Below are positions 34,811 through 43,171 of a DNA stretch of 44,598 bases, one piece after another. The translations under genes and the position numbers were made by a program. The notes under the pieces are model-generated. The model was not told the DNA's origin. It did no database searches and saw nothing but the letters and a program-made list of their open reading frames with translations. Position 1 is the stretch's first letter. Each line of letters begins with the position of its first letter. The stretch comes from an uncultured Granulosicoccaceae bacterium (GTDB taxonomy: Bacteria > Pseudomonadota > Gammaproteobacteria > Granulosicoccales > Granulosicoccaceae): positions 1 through 44,598 of the forward strand of contig CALHOI010000102.1 of assembly GCA_938035525.1 (NCBI GenBank), written 5' to 3'.

Positions 34811-35494
34811 ATGAGACTGACCGTATCCAGCACCGCAATGATGAAACCACTTTTGCAATGCAATGATGCAAACCACATGACATCCCCACCGATGCGCATT
34901 CTGGGTTTGTTGGAACGCCAAAACGAGAGCCAGCCTGGAATAAATAGCGGGCACCGCGTGGTGCAATATCATCGTCCACACCAACATCAGCCGTATTTAC
35001 AAACGGCGCATTGGGATCACTTTTTACGGATTAACAACGGCACTGACCAGGTCTTTGTGGCGGTATTTGGTTATGAATTCGACGGCACACGCAGTTGGTA
35101 CCATGTTTGGAACAGACAAACACAACGTTCCTGCTGGGTTTGTCATCACGGCGATATGACTTATCAGCCTTACGCGATTGTGGCTATGGATGCCTTGGTT
35201 TCACTGGTGCCAAACTGGAACGGTCAACTGCACAAGGCTCCAAACAGAAAAGCACCACACAAGCAAACCCAGTATAAAAAAGTCCAGAAAAAGAAAAATC
35301 CAGCCGACCGGACGCACAACAACGCGCGCACTGACGATGGTACAGATCGCCCTTGCACGGTGATGGTTTCGGATGCAAGCACGGACACTCACGGCGGGTT
35401 GTGGTTTTTAGTCACAGTTGAACCAGCCAATGATTGTGCACCAGAAACACATAAAACATTAACAGGATGGATAAGCTCGACACAGGTAAGCTGA
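34811..35494 (+). CDS. Hypothetical protein, possibly with two SH3-like segments
   Basis: I prefer the ATG at 34811 (GGATAAAGAA just before it). A GTG at 34763 is also in frame. The 227 residues have no signal peptide or membrane helix. Two segments end in patterns that recall bacterial SH3 domains: RSWYHVWNRQTQRSCWV at about residues 93-109 and GLWFLVTVEP followed by TGWISS at the C-terminus, with a Lys-rich linker (KKVQKKKNP) between them. I recognise no family with certainty. It is divergent from PAP2 and 74 bases before the TAXI gene. Confidence 0.5.
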   Translation: MRLTVSSTAMMKPLLQCNDANHMTSPPMRILGLLERQNESQPGINSGHRVVQYHRPHQHQPYLQTAHWDHFLRINNGTDQVFVAVFGYEFDGTRSWYHVWNRQTQRSCWVCHHGDMTYQPYAIVAMDALVSLVPNWNGQLHKAPNRKAPHKQTQYKKVQKKKNPADRTHNNARTDDGTDRPCTVMVSDASTDTHGGLWFLVTVEPANDCAPETHKTLTGWISSTQVS

Positions 35495-35568
35495 CTAAAC
35501 CCGTGACCAATGCGGCTAAGCACCACTGACACTATTTCCAGCCCACACGGACTAAAATCACATTAAAA

Positions 35569-36777
35569 TTGGCTAAGACGCGCTATCGCAGGATACTATA
35601 CAGCGATACATTGACGACAAGGCAGGCTGTGTTTCAAAGACCGCTTACAAACAAATTCCCAGGTGTGCCACAGCGCGCGCTTATTCTGCTGCTTGCTTGC
35701 CTGGCCTTATTGTCAGCCCATCCTCCCCCCCTGAGCGCCAGCGAACTTACAAGCGCCAGCGAATTTTCTAGCACCAGCGAACTTACAAGCGCCAGCGAAT
35801 TTTCTAGCGCCAGCGAACTTTCTAGCGCCAGCGAACACAGTAGCGCTAATCAAACCATACTGCGCTTGGGCACCGGAGGCTCTGGGGGTACTTATTTGCC
35901 CATTGGCACACTCATTTCGCAAGCGCTGTCGGGCAGCACTGAAGTCAACCGAAACTCGCCGCATTATGATCCTAACTTACTGGTTATCTCTCAGCGTTCA
36001 GCCGGGTCGGCAAGCAATGTCGCTGATATCAGCGATGGCCTGCTTGAAGCTGGTTTGGCGCAAGCCGATGTTGCACACTGGGCGTACAACGCCAGTGGCC
36101 CCTTTGAACACCAACCAGCCCGTCAGAATTTGCGCGGGCTAGCAACTTTGTATCTAGAAAGTGTGCACTTGATTGCTCGCACCGACGCCAATATCAGCAG
36201 CATAAAAGACCTTATCGGTCAGCGAGTGTCTCTTGATGAGCTTGGCTCCGGCACGCGCCTCGATATACAACCAATTCTGCAAGCACATGATGTAACGCTC
36301 GATTCTATTAAAGCCGTGTATTTAAAACCACAAGATGCTATTGATCGCTTGAAACAAAATCAACTGGACGCGTTTTTTATTGTTGCAGGGTATCCGGTTG
36401 CTGCTGTTTCACAGCTTGTGGATGAGGGCAAAGTCACTGTGGTGCCAATTACCGGGGAGCACATCGGCGATATCATCGAGCAAATCCCGTATTTTTCGAT
36501 CGATAATATACCGGCTGGCACCTATCAAAATAATGCAGCAATTACGACGCTGGGAGTACCGGCGCAGTTGTTGATCGACGAGTCTATGAACGAACAATTG
36601 GTTAACAAAATCACTAACCTATTGTGGAGCCAGGCCACGCTGGACTTGTTAAAACAAGGACACCCTAAAGGTGCCGATGTACAACTGCGCACTGCGCTGG
36701 CTGGTATGCAAATTCCTTTGCACCCGGGTGCTAAAAAATTCTATGCAGAACAAGGTATGCTGAACAATGAAGACTAG
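35569..36777 (+). CDS. TAXI family TRAP solute-binding protein
   Basis: The open frame begins at a TTG (35569). No ATG exists upstream of the signal peptide, so the true start is uncertain and must be TTG or GTG. ALILLLACLALLSAHPPPLSA fits an export signal. After the Ser/Glu repeat region, ILRLGTGGSGGTYLPIG opens a TAXI-type binding protein, with DVAHWAYNASGPF, LIARTDANISSIKDLIGQRVSLDELGSGT-like and DAFFIVAGYPVAAV segments of the family. TAXI proteins bind small organic acids in the periplasm, usually for a TRAP permease. Here no permease is near and the next two genes are a sensor kinase and response regulator, so it may serve as a sensory subunit. Confidence 0.88.
   Translation: MAKTRYRRILYSDTLTTRQAVFQRPLTNKFPGVPQRALILLLACLALLSAHPPPLSASELTSASEFSSTSELTSASEFSSASELSSASEHSSANQTILRLGTGGSGGTYLPIGTLISQALSGSTEVNRNSPHYDPNLLVISQRSAGSASNVADISDGLLEAGLAQADVAHWAYNASGPFEHQPARQNLRGLATLYLESVHLIARTDANISSIKDLIGQRVSLDELGSGTRLDIQPILQAHDVTLDSIKAVYLKPQDAIDRLKQNQLDAFFIVAGYPVAAVSQLVDEGKVTVVPITGEHIGDIIEQIPYFSIDNIPAGTYQNNAAITTLGVPAQLLIDESMNEQLVNKITNLLWSQATLDLLKQGHPKGADVQLRTALAGMQIPLHPGAKKFYAEQGMLNNED
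35743..35850 (+). repeat. 18-bp tandem repeat, six in-frame copies
   Basis: Six contiguous 18-base units (close to GAACTTTCTAGCGCCAGC) encode ELTSAS, EFSSTS, ELTSAS, EFSSAS, ELSSAS, EHSSAN just after the predicted signal-peptide cleavage site. The copies alternate in type (1 and 3 match, 2 and 4 nearly match), suggesting duplication of a 36-base unit. Confidence 0.93.
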
Positions 36778-36810
36778 GCTGTACCACGACTCGGCAATAC
36801 GCACCAATCA

Positions 36811-38646
36811 ATGAGTACATCTGAACCTCAAACCAGATCATGGATGATTGGCATCATCATTTTACTGTTGTCGATCAGTACCGGCATCGCCGCCTTCGTC
36901 TACAGATCAACAACTCAGGTAAGCGAAGCACTGGCCGCTGAAATTCTTGAACAACAGCATGACATCGCGCTGCTTACTCAAGACTATGGCAACGTTATGC
37001 TCGCCGTGGAAAGACAGCGTAATAGCAAAAACGCATCAAGCAGATCAGAGTTGGAATCCGTTATTAGCTCAGCGCTGAGCAAACTCGAAAAAATGCGATC
37101 AAACTACAGTTTCGAGCAACTCGAAGGTGCGTCTCAAGCCAACACGTATGTAAAACCTGTTTTGGAGGATGTTAGTCAGTGGACGACGCAAGGCATCCAT
37201 GAGTACTCTGCGGATGACCCATTCGTGCTGGACCTTGCCGCGCAACGTTTATCCGAGCGATTCGATGCCATTCAGAATATCTCGCTGGAAACAGATATCG
37301 TTGCAAATAAGCTTATTACAGAGCAAACCAGCTTCCTGGAAAAATTCCGTGACTCCATGTTTTTGTTGCTTGCAGGGTTTGCAGCGTTGTCAGTCGCAAT
37401 CGCAGCACTATTAATAAGACAACGAAATTTGCAGGCTCAATTGGCAATCGATCAGGAAATAAACGCGCAGAAAATCATCGATGCTGAAACACGTGGTCGT
37501 CATACTGCAGAAGAGGCCCTGCAGGGCTCAGAGCAGTTTCTTCGTGCAACGCTGGATTCGCTGCCCTCTGATATTGCGATTTTGGATCAACACGGCGTTA
37601 TTACCGCCGTAAACACGCCTTGGAAAACGCTTGTCTCTGCAAACAAACCAGAATATGCAGATGGTGGTATTGGCCATCACTACGAATCGGTTTTCAAATC
37701 GACTGCGATGACCAATATGGAAAAAAGGGGTATCAATATGGCCTCCGAACGTGTAGACCAAGTGCTAAGCGAGACCAGTGACGACATGTTTTATGAGTAT
37801 CCCTGTCACCGAGATGAAAAAAGATTGTGGAGTCGCGTTTCCATGTCCACGTTCAACACCGACGAAGGTCGGCACGCTGTGCTGGTGCATGAAGATGTTT
37901 CTCAACGCAAACGCCTTGAAGAGCGAGATTTACGATTGCGTGCCGAACTGGCACATGTGTCCCGCTTAACCACCGCAGGAGAACTGGCAACCGGTTTGGC
38001 GCACGAGCTCAATCAACCGTTAACCGCGATCACGCACAATTGCGATGCAGTGATGTCAAGCGTTCGCAATCAGGTTCATGACCCCGAATTAATCGACACG
38101 GTTAATGATATTTCCGAACAGGCGCAGCACGCAGGCAGCATCATTCGCAGCATGCGCCATTTGGTCAGGAAAGACACTTCTGATAAAGCCCCGACCAACA
38201 TCAACGAACTGGTCAAAGAAACCGTTCGACTGACCGGGCCGGAAGCACGTGAAAAAGGCGTCATCGTCATACTGAACCTGGCAGACAATCTGCCCGAACC
38301 CATCGTTGATCGCGTCCAAATTCAGCAAGTACTGGTGAACCTGGAACGCAACGGGGTAGAAGCCATGTGGCAGCACGACAGTACTGTAAAGGAGCTGACA
38401 ATTCAGACCGCGCTGGCTGCCAATTCCAGCATCGAAGTCTGTATCAGTGACACAGGGCCAGGCGTTGCGCCAGAATTCTCCAAACACTTGTTTTCTGCGT
38501 TCCAAACCACTAAAAAAGCCGGTATGGGGCTGGGACTTTCAATCAGTCGCTCCATTGTCGAAGAGCACGGTGGGCGCTTGTGGATTGACCCTGACGCTGA
38601 GAATGTTACGATGTTCCGGTTCACGATCCCATTTCAACCGAGGTAG
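36811..38646 (+). CDS. PAS-containing sensor histidine kinase
   Basis: This 611-residue kinase has a transmembrane helix at about residues 11-31, a helical periplasmic region to about 185, and a second helix near 186-207. A PAS domain follows (DSLPSDIAILDQHGVITAVN, about 250-370). The phosphorylated His is residue 398 in GLAHELNQPLTAITHN, and the ATPase part has N-box NLERNGVEAM, ISDTGPGV and GLGLSISRSIVEEHGG. The type resembles DctB/FixL-like kinases. It is 33 bases after the TAXI binding protein and 9 bases before its response regulator, so a ligand-loaded TAXI protein probably signals through the periplasmic bundle. Confidence 0.93.
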   Translation: MSTSEPQTRSWMIGIIILLLSISTGIAAFVYRSTTQVSEALAAEILEQQHDIALLTQDYGNVMLAVERQRNSKNASSRSELESVISSALSKLEKMRSNYSFEQLEGASQANTYVKPVLEDVSQWTTQGIHEYSADDPFVLDLAAQRLSERFDAIQNISLETDIVANKLITEQTSFLEKFRDSMFLLLAGFAALSVAIAALLIRQRNLQAQLAIDQEINAQKIIDAETRGRHTAEEALQGSEQFLRATLDSLPSDIAILDQHGVITAVNTPWKTLVSANKPEYADGGIGHHYESVFKSTAMTNMEKRGINMASERVDQVLSETSDDMFYEYPCHRDEKRLWSRVSMSTFNTDEGRHAVLVHEDVSQRKRLEERDLRLRAELAHVSRLTTAGELATGLAHELNQPLTAITHNCDAVMSSVRNQVHDPELIDTVNDISEQAQHAGSIIRSMRHLVRKDTSDKAPTNINELVKETVRLTGPEAREKGVIVILNLADNLPEPIVDRVQIQQVLVNLERNGVEAMWQHDSTVKELTIQTALAANSSIEVCISDTGPGVAPEFSKHLFSAFQTTKKAGMGLGLSISRSIVEEHGGRLWIDPDAENVTMFRFTIPFQPR

Positions 38647-38655
38647 ATAACGTAA

Positions 38656-39303
38656 ATGGACGCGCATCCACAAAGCCAGCCTACTGAAAAAACAGTGTAT
38701 GTCGTTGACGATGACGAATCAGTCAGAACGGCATTAACTCGCTCACTGGAGAAACGCGGATACAGCGTGTATTGTTATGACAGTGGTGATGCTTTTTTAA
38801 AAAACTATGCGTCCGGACAAGCAGCCTGTTTGGTTCTGGATGTCAGAATGCCTGGCATGAGTGGGCTCGATCTTCAAGAGCAGCTCGTTAATCAGCACCC
38901 TTCACTGCCGATCATATTCATGACCGGTCACGGCGATATTCCGATGTCGGTTCGCGCTATCAAAAACGGTGCATTCGAATTTCTGGAAAAACCGTACTCG
39001 GTTGACTCACTTCAGCAACACATTGAGCAAGCCATCGCCAAAAGCCGTGTCTTGTTAGAACAAGAAACCCACGCACGCGAAATAAACCTACGGTTTGCCA
39101 AATTGACTGCCAGAGAATTAGACGTAATGCGTTTGTTGGTTGCCGGTATTGCCAACAACTCCAATAAGGAAATCGCCAGAGAGTTGGATATCAGCCACCG
39201 CACTGTGGACGATCACCGTGCCCGCATTATGTCTAAAATGGAAGCGCGCTCACTGGCAGAGCTGGTGGAAATGTCAAAAATTTGTGGTATTCACGAGCCT
39301 TAG
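38656..39303 (+). CDS. FixJ/LuxR-type response regulator
   Basis: The 215-residue regulator has a receiver domain with acidic pocket VVDDDES (residues 17-23), the phosphoacceptor Asp62 in LVLDVRMPG, the Thr in FMTGHG and Lys in LEKPY. The C-terminal LuxR helix-turn-helix begins LTARELDVMRLLV. The turn reads AGIANNSNKEIA, about three residues longer than the usual AGxxNKEIA of FixJ-type proteins, and continues ISHRTVDDHRARIMSKM. It forms an operon with the TAXI gene and kinase. Its targets may include a transporter elsewhere. Confidence 0.93.
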   Translation: MDAHPQSQPTEKTVYVVDDDESVRTALTRSLEKRGYSVYCYDSGDAFLKNYASGQAACLVLDVRMPGMSGLDLQEQLVNQHPSLPIIFMTGHGDIPMSVRAIKNGAFEFLEKPYSVDSLQQHIEQAIAKSRVLLEQETHAREINLRFAKLTARELDVMRLLVAGIANNSNKEIARELDISHRTVDDHRARIMSKMEARSLAELVEMSKICGIHEP

Positions 39304-39403
39304 TGTTGCTCTTCGCTCACTGGACGGACTCACGTGGCGACCCTAACATACGCCCTTCCTGCACTTGGGCCCACGCTGGCAAACTGTCGACCCAAACTAG
39401 CGT

Positions 39404-40078
39404 CTAGCTTGATTCTGGCACACCATCAAAAAAATCCACCACACCCGTTTCCAGCGAATACTCAGCACCCACCACTAGAAGCTTATTACTGCTGAGTTGC
39501 TCTTCGAGCGTGTGCGAACCATGACGCAGGTGATCTGCTGCAAGACGGACATTCGCCCTTATTCCGTGAGCAATAAGCGCCTCTTTGTCATCTTTAAGTG
39601 GTGTTTCAAGCAAGGTTGCAACGGCAGGACTGATGCGATCTGCAATCGACCATAAATTAGGTGTTGGCATACCTTGAGGATTTGACAGCTCGTTGATGGT
39701 AGCCGCCACCGCACCACAATTGGAATGCCCCAACACCACAATTAATGGTGTTTGAAAGCTGTGCACGGCGAATTCAATACTACCCAACTGAGACGGGGCA
39801 ACCACATTGCCGGCAACGCGAATAACAAACAGTTTTCCAAATCCCTGGTCAAACACCAGCTCCGCCGGTACGCGAGAATCGGCGCAGCCCAAAATAATGG
39901 CGATTGGATTTTGCGGACCAGCTTGATTGACACGATCGGCTTGCAGGGCCACGGATAATTGAGTGCCGGATTCAGGCTTGCCAGCACCACTGTCGCCGGC
40001 GCCTAGCTCTTGGGCTTGAGCAACGAATCGAGCATTTCCTTCTTTGAGGGTGTTTAGTGCGTCCAGGGCCGCTTGCAT
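39404..40078 (-). CDS. Beta-carbonic anhydrase
   Basis: The 224-residue protein is a beta-class carbonic anhydrase. Zinc ligands are Cys65 in GCADSR, His118 and Cys121 in GHSNCGAV, and the Asp67-Arg69 dyad is intact, so it should hydrate CO2 to bicarbonate in the cytoplasm. The ALDALNTLKEGNARFV opening is typical. About 15 residues around 25-40 (GAGDSGAGKPESG) form a Gly/Ser-rich insertion. It stands alone, convergent with the response regulator at 38656 and divergent from the NarL-type regulator at 40246. Confidence 0.95.
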   Translation of the reverse strand: MQAALDALNTLKEGNARFVAQAQELGAGDSGAGKPESGTQLSVALQADRVNQAGPQNPIAIILGCADSRVPAELVFDQGFGKLFVIRVAGNVVAPSQLGSIEFAVHSFQTPLIVVLGHSNCGAVAATINELSNPQGMPTPNLWSIADRISPAVATLLETPLKDDKEALIAHGIRANVRLAADHLRHGSHTLEEQLSSNKLLVVGAEYSLETGVVDFFDGVPESS

Positions 40079-40175
40079 AGGTTTGGTTTTCTTGCGCTCT
40101 TGAACCCACTATTTTGCCAGTAATTGGCCAGCAAATAGCCATAAATCGGTCATGGTCGAGTGAAATTTGAATACG

Positions 40176-40199
40176 AGCCTATTCTTTAGGCTAATTTTT
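40176..40199 (+). terminator. Small hairpin with T-run in the leader of the NarL-type regulator
   Basis: AGCCTA (40176-40181), five-base loop, TAGGCT (40187-40192), then AATTTTT. It lies 47-70 bases before the regulator ATG, so it could be a weak leader attenuator, or stop transcripts arriving from upstream. The stem is only six base pairs. Confidence 0.3.
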
Positions 40200-40245
40200 G
40201 CACTGATCGCTAGAGTCTGAGCCAACAAATGGCCATACTGCGCGT

Positions 40246-40914
40246 ATGAATATTCTACTAGTTGAAGACCACCGGCTGGTGGCCGACGCAATGCAAATCA
40301 TGCTCAAGGAAATTGAGCCAGGTGTGGATATCACTGCCTGTTATTCAACGCAACATGCTCTGTCCACCATCGATTCTGGCAAAGAGCTGGATTTGGTGCT
40401 TACCGATCTGTTTATGCCGGGTATTGACGGCCTCGGCCTGCTATCCGGTCTTCGCAACCGCAACATCACCATCCCTGTGGTCATTGTCAGCGGGGCTACA
40501 GAAGACAAATACATCCGCTCAGCGCTGAGAAATGGCGCTTCGGGTTTCATCCAGAAAACCTTACCAGGCGCAGAAATGATGGCAGGTTTAAAACACGTTC
40601 TATCTGGAGGTCAGTTTTTCCCCGAACGCTATCTGAACGAAACGGAGCAAAGCCAAGACAGCAACCTTGATCAAATTGACTGTGGAAACCAGGGCGTCAA
40701 AGTCCCGCGCCCGGGCGAAAAGCAGCTCCAGGTATTGCATTTGATGGCCGAGGGCAACTCAAACAAACAGATATCCCAAATCGTTGGAATTTCTGAAGCC
40801 ACGGTCAAATACCATACCTCGCAACTGTTCAAACTGCTCGCGGTTAAAAACAGAACGTCCTGCGTTCGCGAAGCGCAAAACTGCGGATTGCTAGAAGCGT
40901 TCGACGAGGCTTAA
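40246..40914 (+). CDS. NarL/LuxR-type response regulator (orphan)
   Basis: The 222-residue regulator has a receiver domain with VEDHR (acidic pair at 7-8), phosphoacceptor Asp54 in LVLTDLFMPG, the Ser/Thr in IVSGAT and Lys in FIQKTLPG. The C-terminal LuxR-type helix-turn-helix starts at PRPGEKQLQVLHLMAEG and continues NSNKQISQIVGISEATVKYHTSQLF. It is of the NarL group and has no kinase gene near it. Its partner must be elsewhere. It is followed by a convergent transporter gene 22 bases downstream. Confidence 0.92.
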   Translation: MNILLVEDHRLVADAMQIMLKEIEPGVDITACYSTQHALSTIDSGKELDLVLTDLFMPGIDGLGLLSGLRNRNITIPVVIVSGATEDKYIRSALRNGASGFIQKTLPGAEMMAGLKHVLSGGQFFPERYLNETEQSQDSNLDQIDCGNQGVKVPRPGEKQLQVLHLMAEGNSNKQISQIVGISEATVKYHTSQLFKLLAVKNRTSCVREAQNCGLLEAFDEA

Positions 40915-40936
40915 CCCAAACCAAGCAGTCCCCGAC

Positions 40937-41545
40937 TTAGGATGAGATGGCGTCACCCGCGCGAATTCGACTGGTGAGCAACCCGTATGGAATCAATGCG
41001 ACCAGAGCAACCAGCCATTTGACACCCAAATCGCCCACGGCCCATTGTTGCCAAACCAGACCCGTACCGACAAAGGCCAGCGCATAAAAAAGAAACGTAT
41101 CGAACACGGTACTGATAACGGACGATGTAAATGGAGCAACCCACCATTGCTTCGAGCGTAGTTTGTCGAATACCGACACGTCCATTAACTGCGAAATCAA
41201 AAATGCTGTTCCCGATGCCAGGGCAATGCGAATGTCCGCGGGCTCGCCTAGAAAAAAGCCGATCAGCAGCGATGCAGCAATGCCAATAGCGAAACCCATG
41301 TACACAAGTTGACGCGCTTTAATAACCCCGAAATAGCGATTCATTAAATCGGTGATAACAAACGCAAACGGAAACGTCAGCGTCCCCCAAGTTAACCAAT
41401 CATTAATGGGGACGCGAACCAGAATATTGGATGTCACGATAACAATCGTCATCGCAATAATAGATAGAACCAGAGCAGTTCCGGCATTCAGTGTTTTCGT
41501 AGTCACAGCAAAGGTCACAGTTGTAAGGGGGTAACAGGCGCGCAT
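40937..41545 (-). CDS. yhhQ: Queuosine precursor transporter (YhhQ/VUT family)
   Basis: The 202-residue protein has about six transmembrane helices and the family blocks LTFPFAFVITDLMNRYFG, FLISQLMDVSVFDKLR, WWVAPFTSSVISTVFDTFLF. YhhQ-type proteins import the queuosine precursors preQ0/preQ1 for tRNA modification. The ATG at 41545 has no ribosome site. In-frame GTG codons at 41518 and 41506 may be the real start (the latter would begin VTTKTLNAGTAL). I looked in the upstream 157 bases for a preQ1 riboswitch and did not find the known pattern. It follows ilvE on the same strand. Confidence 0.87.
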   Translation of the reverse strand: MRACYPLTTVTFAVTTKTLNAGTALVLSIIAMTIVIVTSNILVRVPINDWLTWGTLTFPFAFVITDLMNRYFGVIKARQLVYMGFAIGIAASLLIGFFLGEPADIRIALASGTAFLISQLMDVSVFDKLRSKQWWVAPFTSSVISTVFDTFLFYALAFVGTGLVWQQWAVGDLGVKWLVALVALIPYGLLTSRIRAGDAISS

Positions 41546-41702
41546 TGTACCGCTTTGTGCGCCTTAGCGACACCAGCCGCAAGCCCTCACGCGGGCTCAG
41601 GCGAGGCTCACATGCGGACCAGACGAGTGATATTGGCCAGATGGGATTTGCTACCGGTGCCAAAAGTAGGCACCAATAGCGATTTTTGCCGCGCAGCCTG
41701 GG

Positions 41703-42698
41703 TTAAATTGATTGCAGCCAATGGTGCACGTCTTCTGCGTCCCCCCATTGAATCGCGTTCAGTTCGGCGCGCATGTTACGAATTTGCGGACCAGGCTCGC
41801 CGCTGCCGACTTGATATTCCTTACCTTTATAAATAAAGGTGGTCACTGCGGCCAACACGGCGGCTGTACCACTAAGCCCGGCTTCGGTTCCAGGCTTTGC
41901 ACACCGCTCAAGCAACTCGTCGACACCGATGTCTCGTTCCTCAACTTTCAATCCTCGATCTCTTGCCAGGGTCAAAATGGATTCGCGTGTAACACCATGC
42001 AGAAAAGAATCATCGAGTGCTTTGGTTAACACGGTATCACCGTCTACCAGAATAAAGTTAGCAGCCCCGGTTTCCTGAATATCACCGTTAGGACAAAACA
42101 ACACTTGTTGCGCATTGTGCTCGTGCTTGGCACGCATAATATGCTTTAACGCGCTGGCATAATTTCCACCGCCCTTGACCATGCCATGATCGGGGCCACA
42201 ACGTACACCGATATCGTCGAGTAGTATTCGAAGTGACGCCTCACCACCAGAGAAGTAGTCACCCACCGGTGACAACAAAACATAAAGTAAGGAAGTATCG
42301 CTGGGGTCAGCCGCTTTACCAATGGCTGCTTCAGTGCCAATGTGCGTTGGGCGGATATACATTGATGCGGGGGGCTCGGGCACATCGTCTCGATACTGAC
42401 TGACAATACTGCGGATCATTTGCTCTGTGATTGTCAGATCGAGCGGTGGTAAATACAGCAGCTCGCTACTTTGCCGAAAACGCTCAATGTTTTTGTCCAT
42501 GCGAAACACATTGACAGAACCATCTTTGTGTTTAAACGCTTTAAGCCCTTCAAAACAGGTACTGGCGTAGTGATAAACATGGGCGCCAGGATGAAGCGAA
42601 ATTTTGTCACTGTCTACCGTTTTGACGTCACTCCATTTTCCATCGTATTCGCTGATGGTCATTTGCGGCATGAACTGCGTGCCAAATTCGCCGGCCAT
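41703..42698 (-). CDS. ilvE: Branched-chain amino acid aminotransferase
   Basis: The 331-residue fold-type IV PLP enzyme has HVYHYASTCFEGLKAF near residue 40, MYIRPTHIGTEAAIG, the active lysine in MVKGGGNYASALKH, and the glutamate of QETGAANFILVDG that binds the pyridine nitrogen. VTRESILTLARD and GLSGTAAVLAAVT are the later family blocks. The length and FEGLKAF wording fit the BCAT group II/eukaryotic-like branch rather than the E. coli IlvE branch. It interconverts valine, leucine and isoleucine with their 2-oxo acids. Single gene, followed after 157 bases by yhhQ. Confidence 0.93.
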   Translation of the reverse strand: MAGEFGTQFMPQMTISEYDGKWSDVKTVDSDKISLHPGAHVYHYASTCFEGLKAFKHKDGSVNVFRMDKNIERFRQSSELLYLPPLDLTITEQMIRSIVSQYRDDVPEPPASMYIRPTHIGTEAAIGKAADPSDTSLLYVLLSPVGDYFSGGEASLRILLDDIGVRCGPDHGMVKGGGNYASALKHIMRAKHEHNAQQVLFCPNGDIQETGAANFILVDGDTVLTKALDDSFLHGVTRESILTLARDRGLKVEERDIGVDELLERCAKPGTEAGLSGTAAVLAAVTTFIYKGKEYQVGSGEPGPQIRNMRAELNAIQWGDAEDVHHWLQSI

Positions 42699-42761
42699 AA
42701 AGGTACCCTTTTATTGATCGTTTAGACTTAATTTACACCAGCGCGGCAAAGGCGCAAAGTG

Positions 42762-43130
42762 CTAATTGATTATAAGTTCTATCCAGGCATAAGCCCAAAG
42801 CGCCAAACTCACCAATACCGCCGCCGAACCCATGTCTTTGGCTCGACCTGAGAGTTCGTGATGTTCGGTGCCTACCCGGTCTACCAAGGCTTCAATTGCA
42901 CTGTTGAGCAACTCAACAACCAATATCAGTAAGCTCAAGCCAATGAGCACAATACGCTCCAAAGCGCTCTCGCCCACCACAAACGCCAACGGAATAACAA
43001 CCAGGCAAAGCATCAGCTCTTGGCGGAATGCGGCCTCATTTTGAAAGGCCGACTTTAGGCCCTGCAGGGAAAAACCCGCCGCTTTGACGATACGGCTGAT
43101 ACCTGTGTTAGCCTGCTTTTCATTGCTCAT
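42762..43130 (-). CDS. dgkA: Diacylglycerol kinase DgkA
   Basis: The start is the ATG at 43130 because GGAG lies 7 bases upstream, and the frame to 43178 would overlap the putA start. The 122-residue protein matches the E. coli enzyme's size and topology: amphipathic N-terminus (AAGFSLQGLKSAFQNEAAFRQE-type segment), three transmembrane helices, and the catalytic stretch VELLNSAIEALVDR followed by HHELSGRAKDMGSAAV. It is a homotrimeric inner-membrane kinase recycling diacylglycerol to phosphatidate. Divergent from putA with 41 bases between starts. Confidence 0.96.
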   Translation of the reverse strand: MSNEKQANTGISRIVKAAGFSLQGLKSAFQNEAAFRQELMLCLVVIPLAFVVGESALERIVLIGLSLLILVVELLNSAIEALVDRVGTEHHELSGRAKDMGSAAVLVSLALWAYAWIELIIN

Positions 43131-43171
43131 ATGCTCACTCCAATTACCGCGCCTACAGTTTACGCCCTGAC

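Noticed and set aside
41546-41702. Possible preQ1 riboswitch in front of the yhhQ-type gene
   Set aside because: A small hairpin is present (GGTGCC with GGCACC) but none of the known preQ1 aptamer sequence blocks can be seen.
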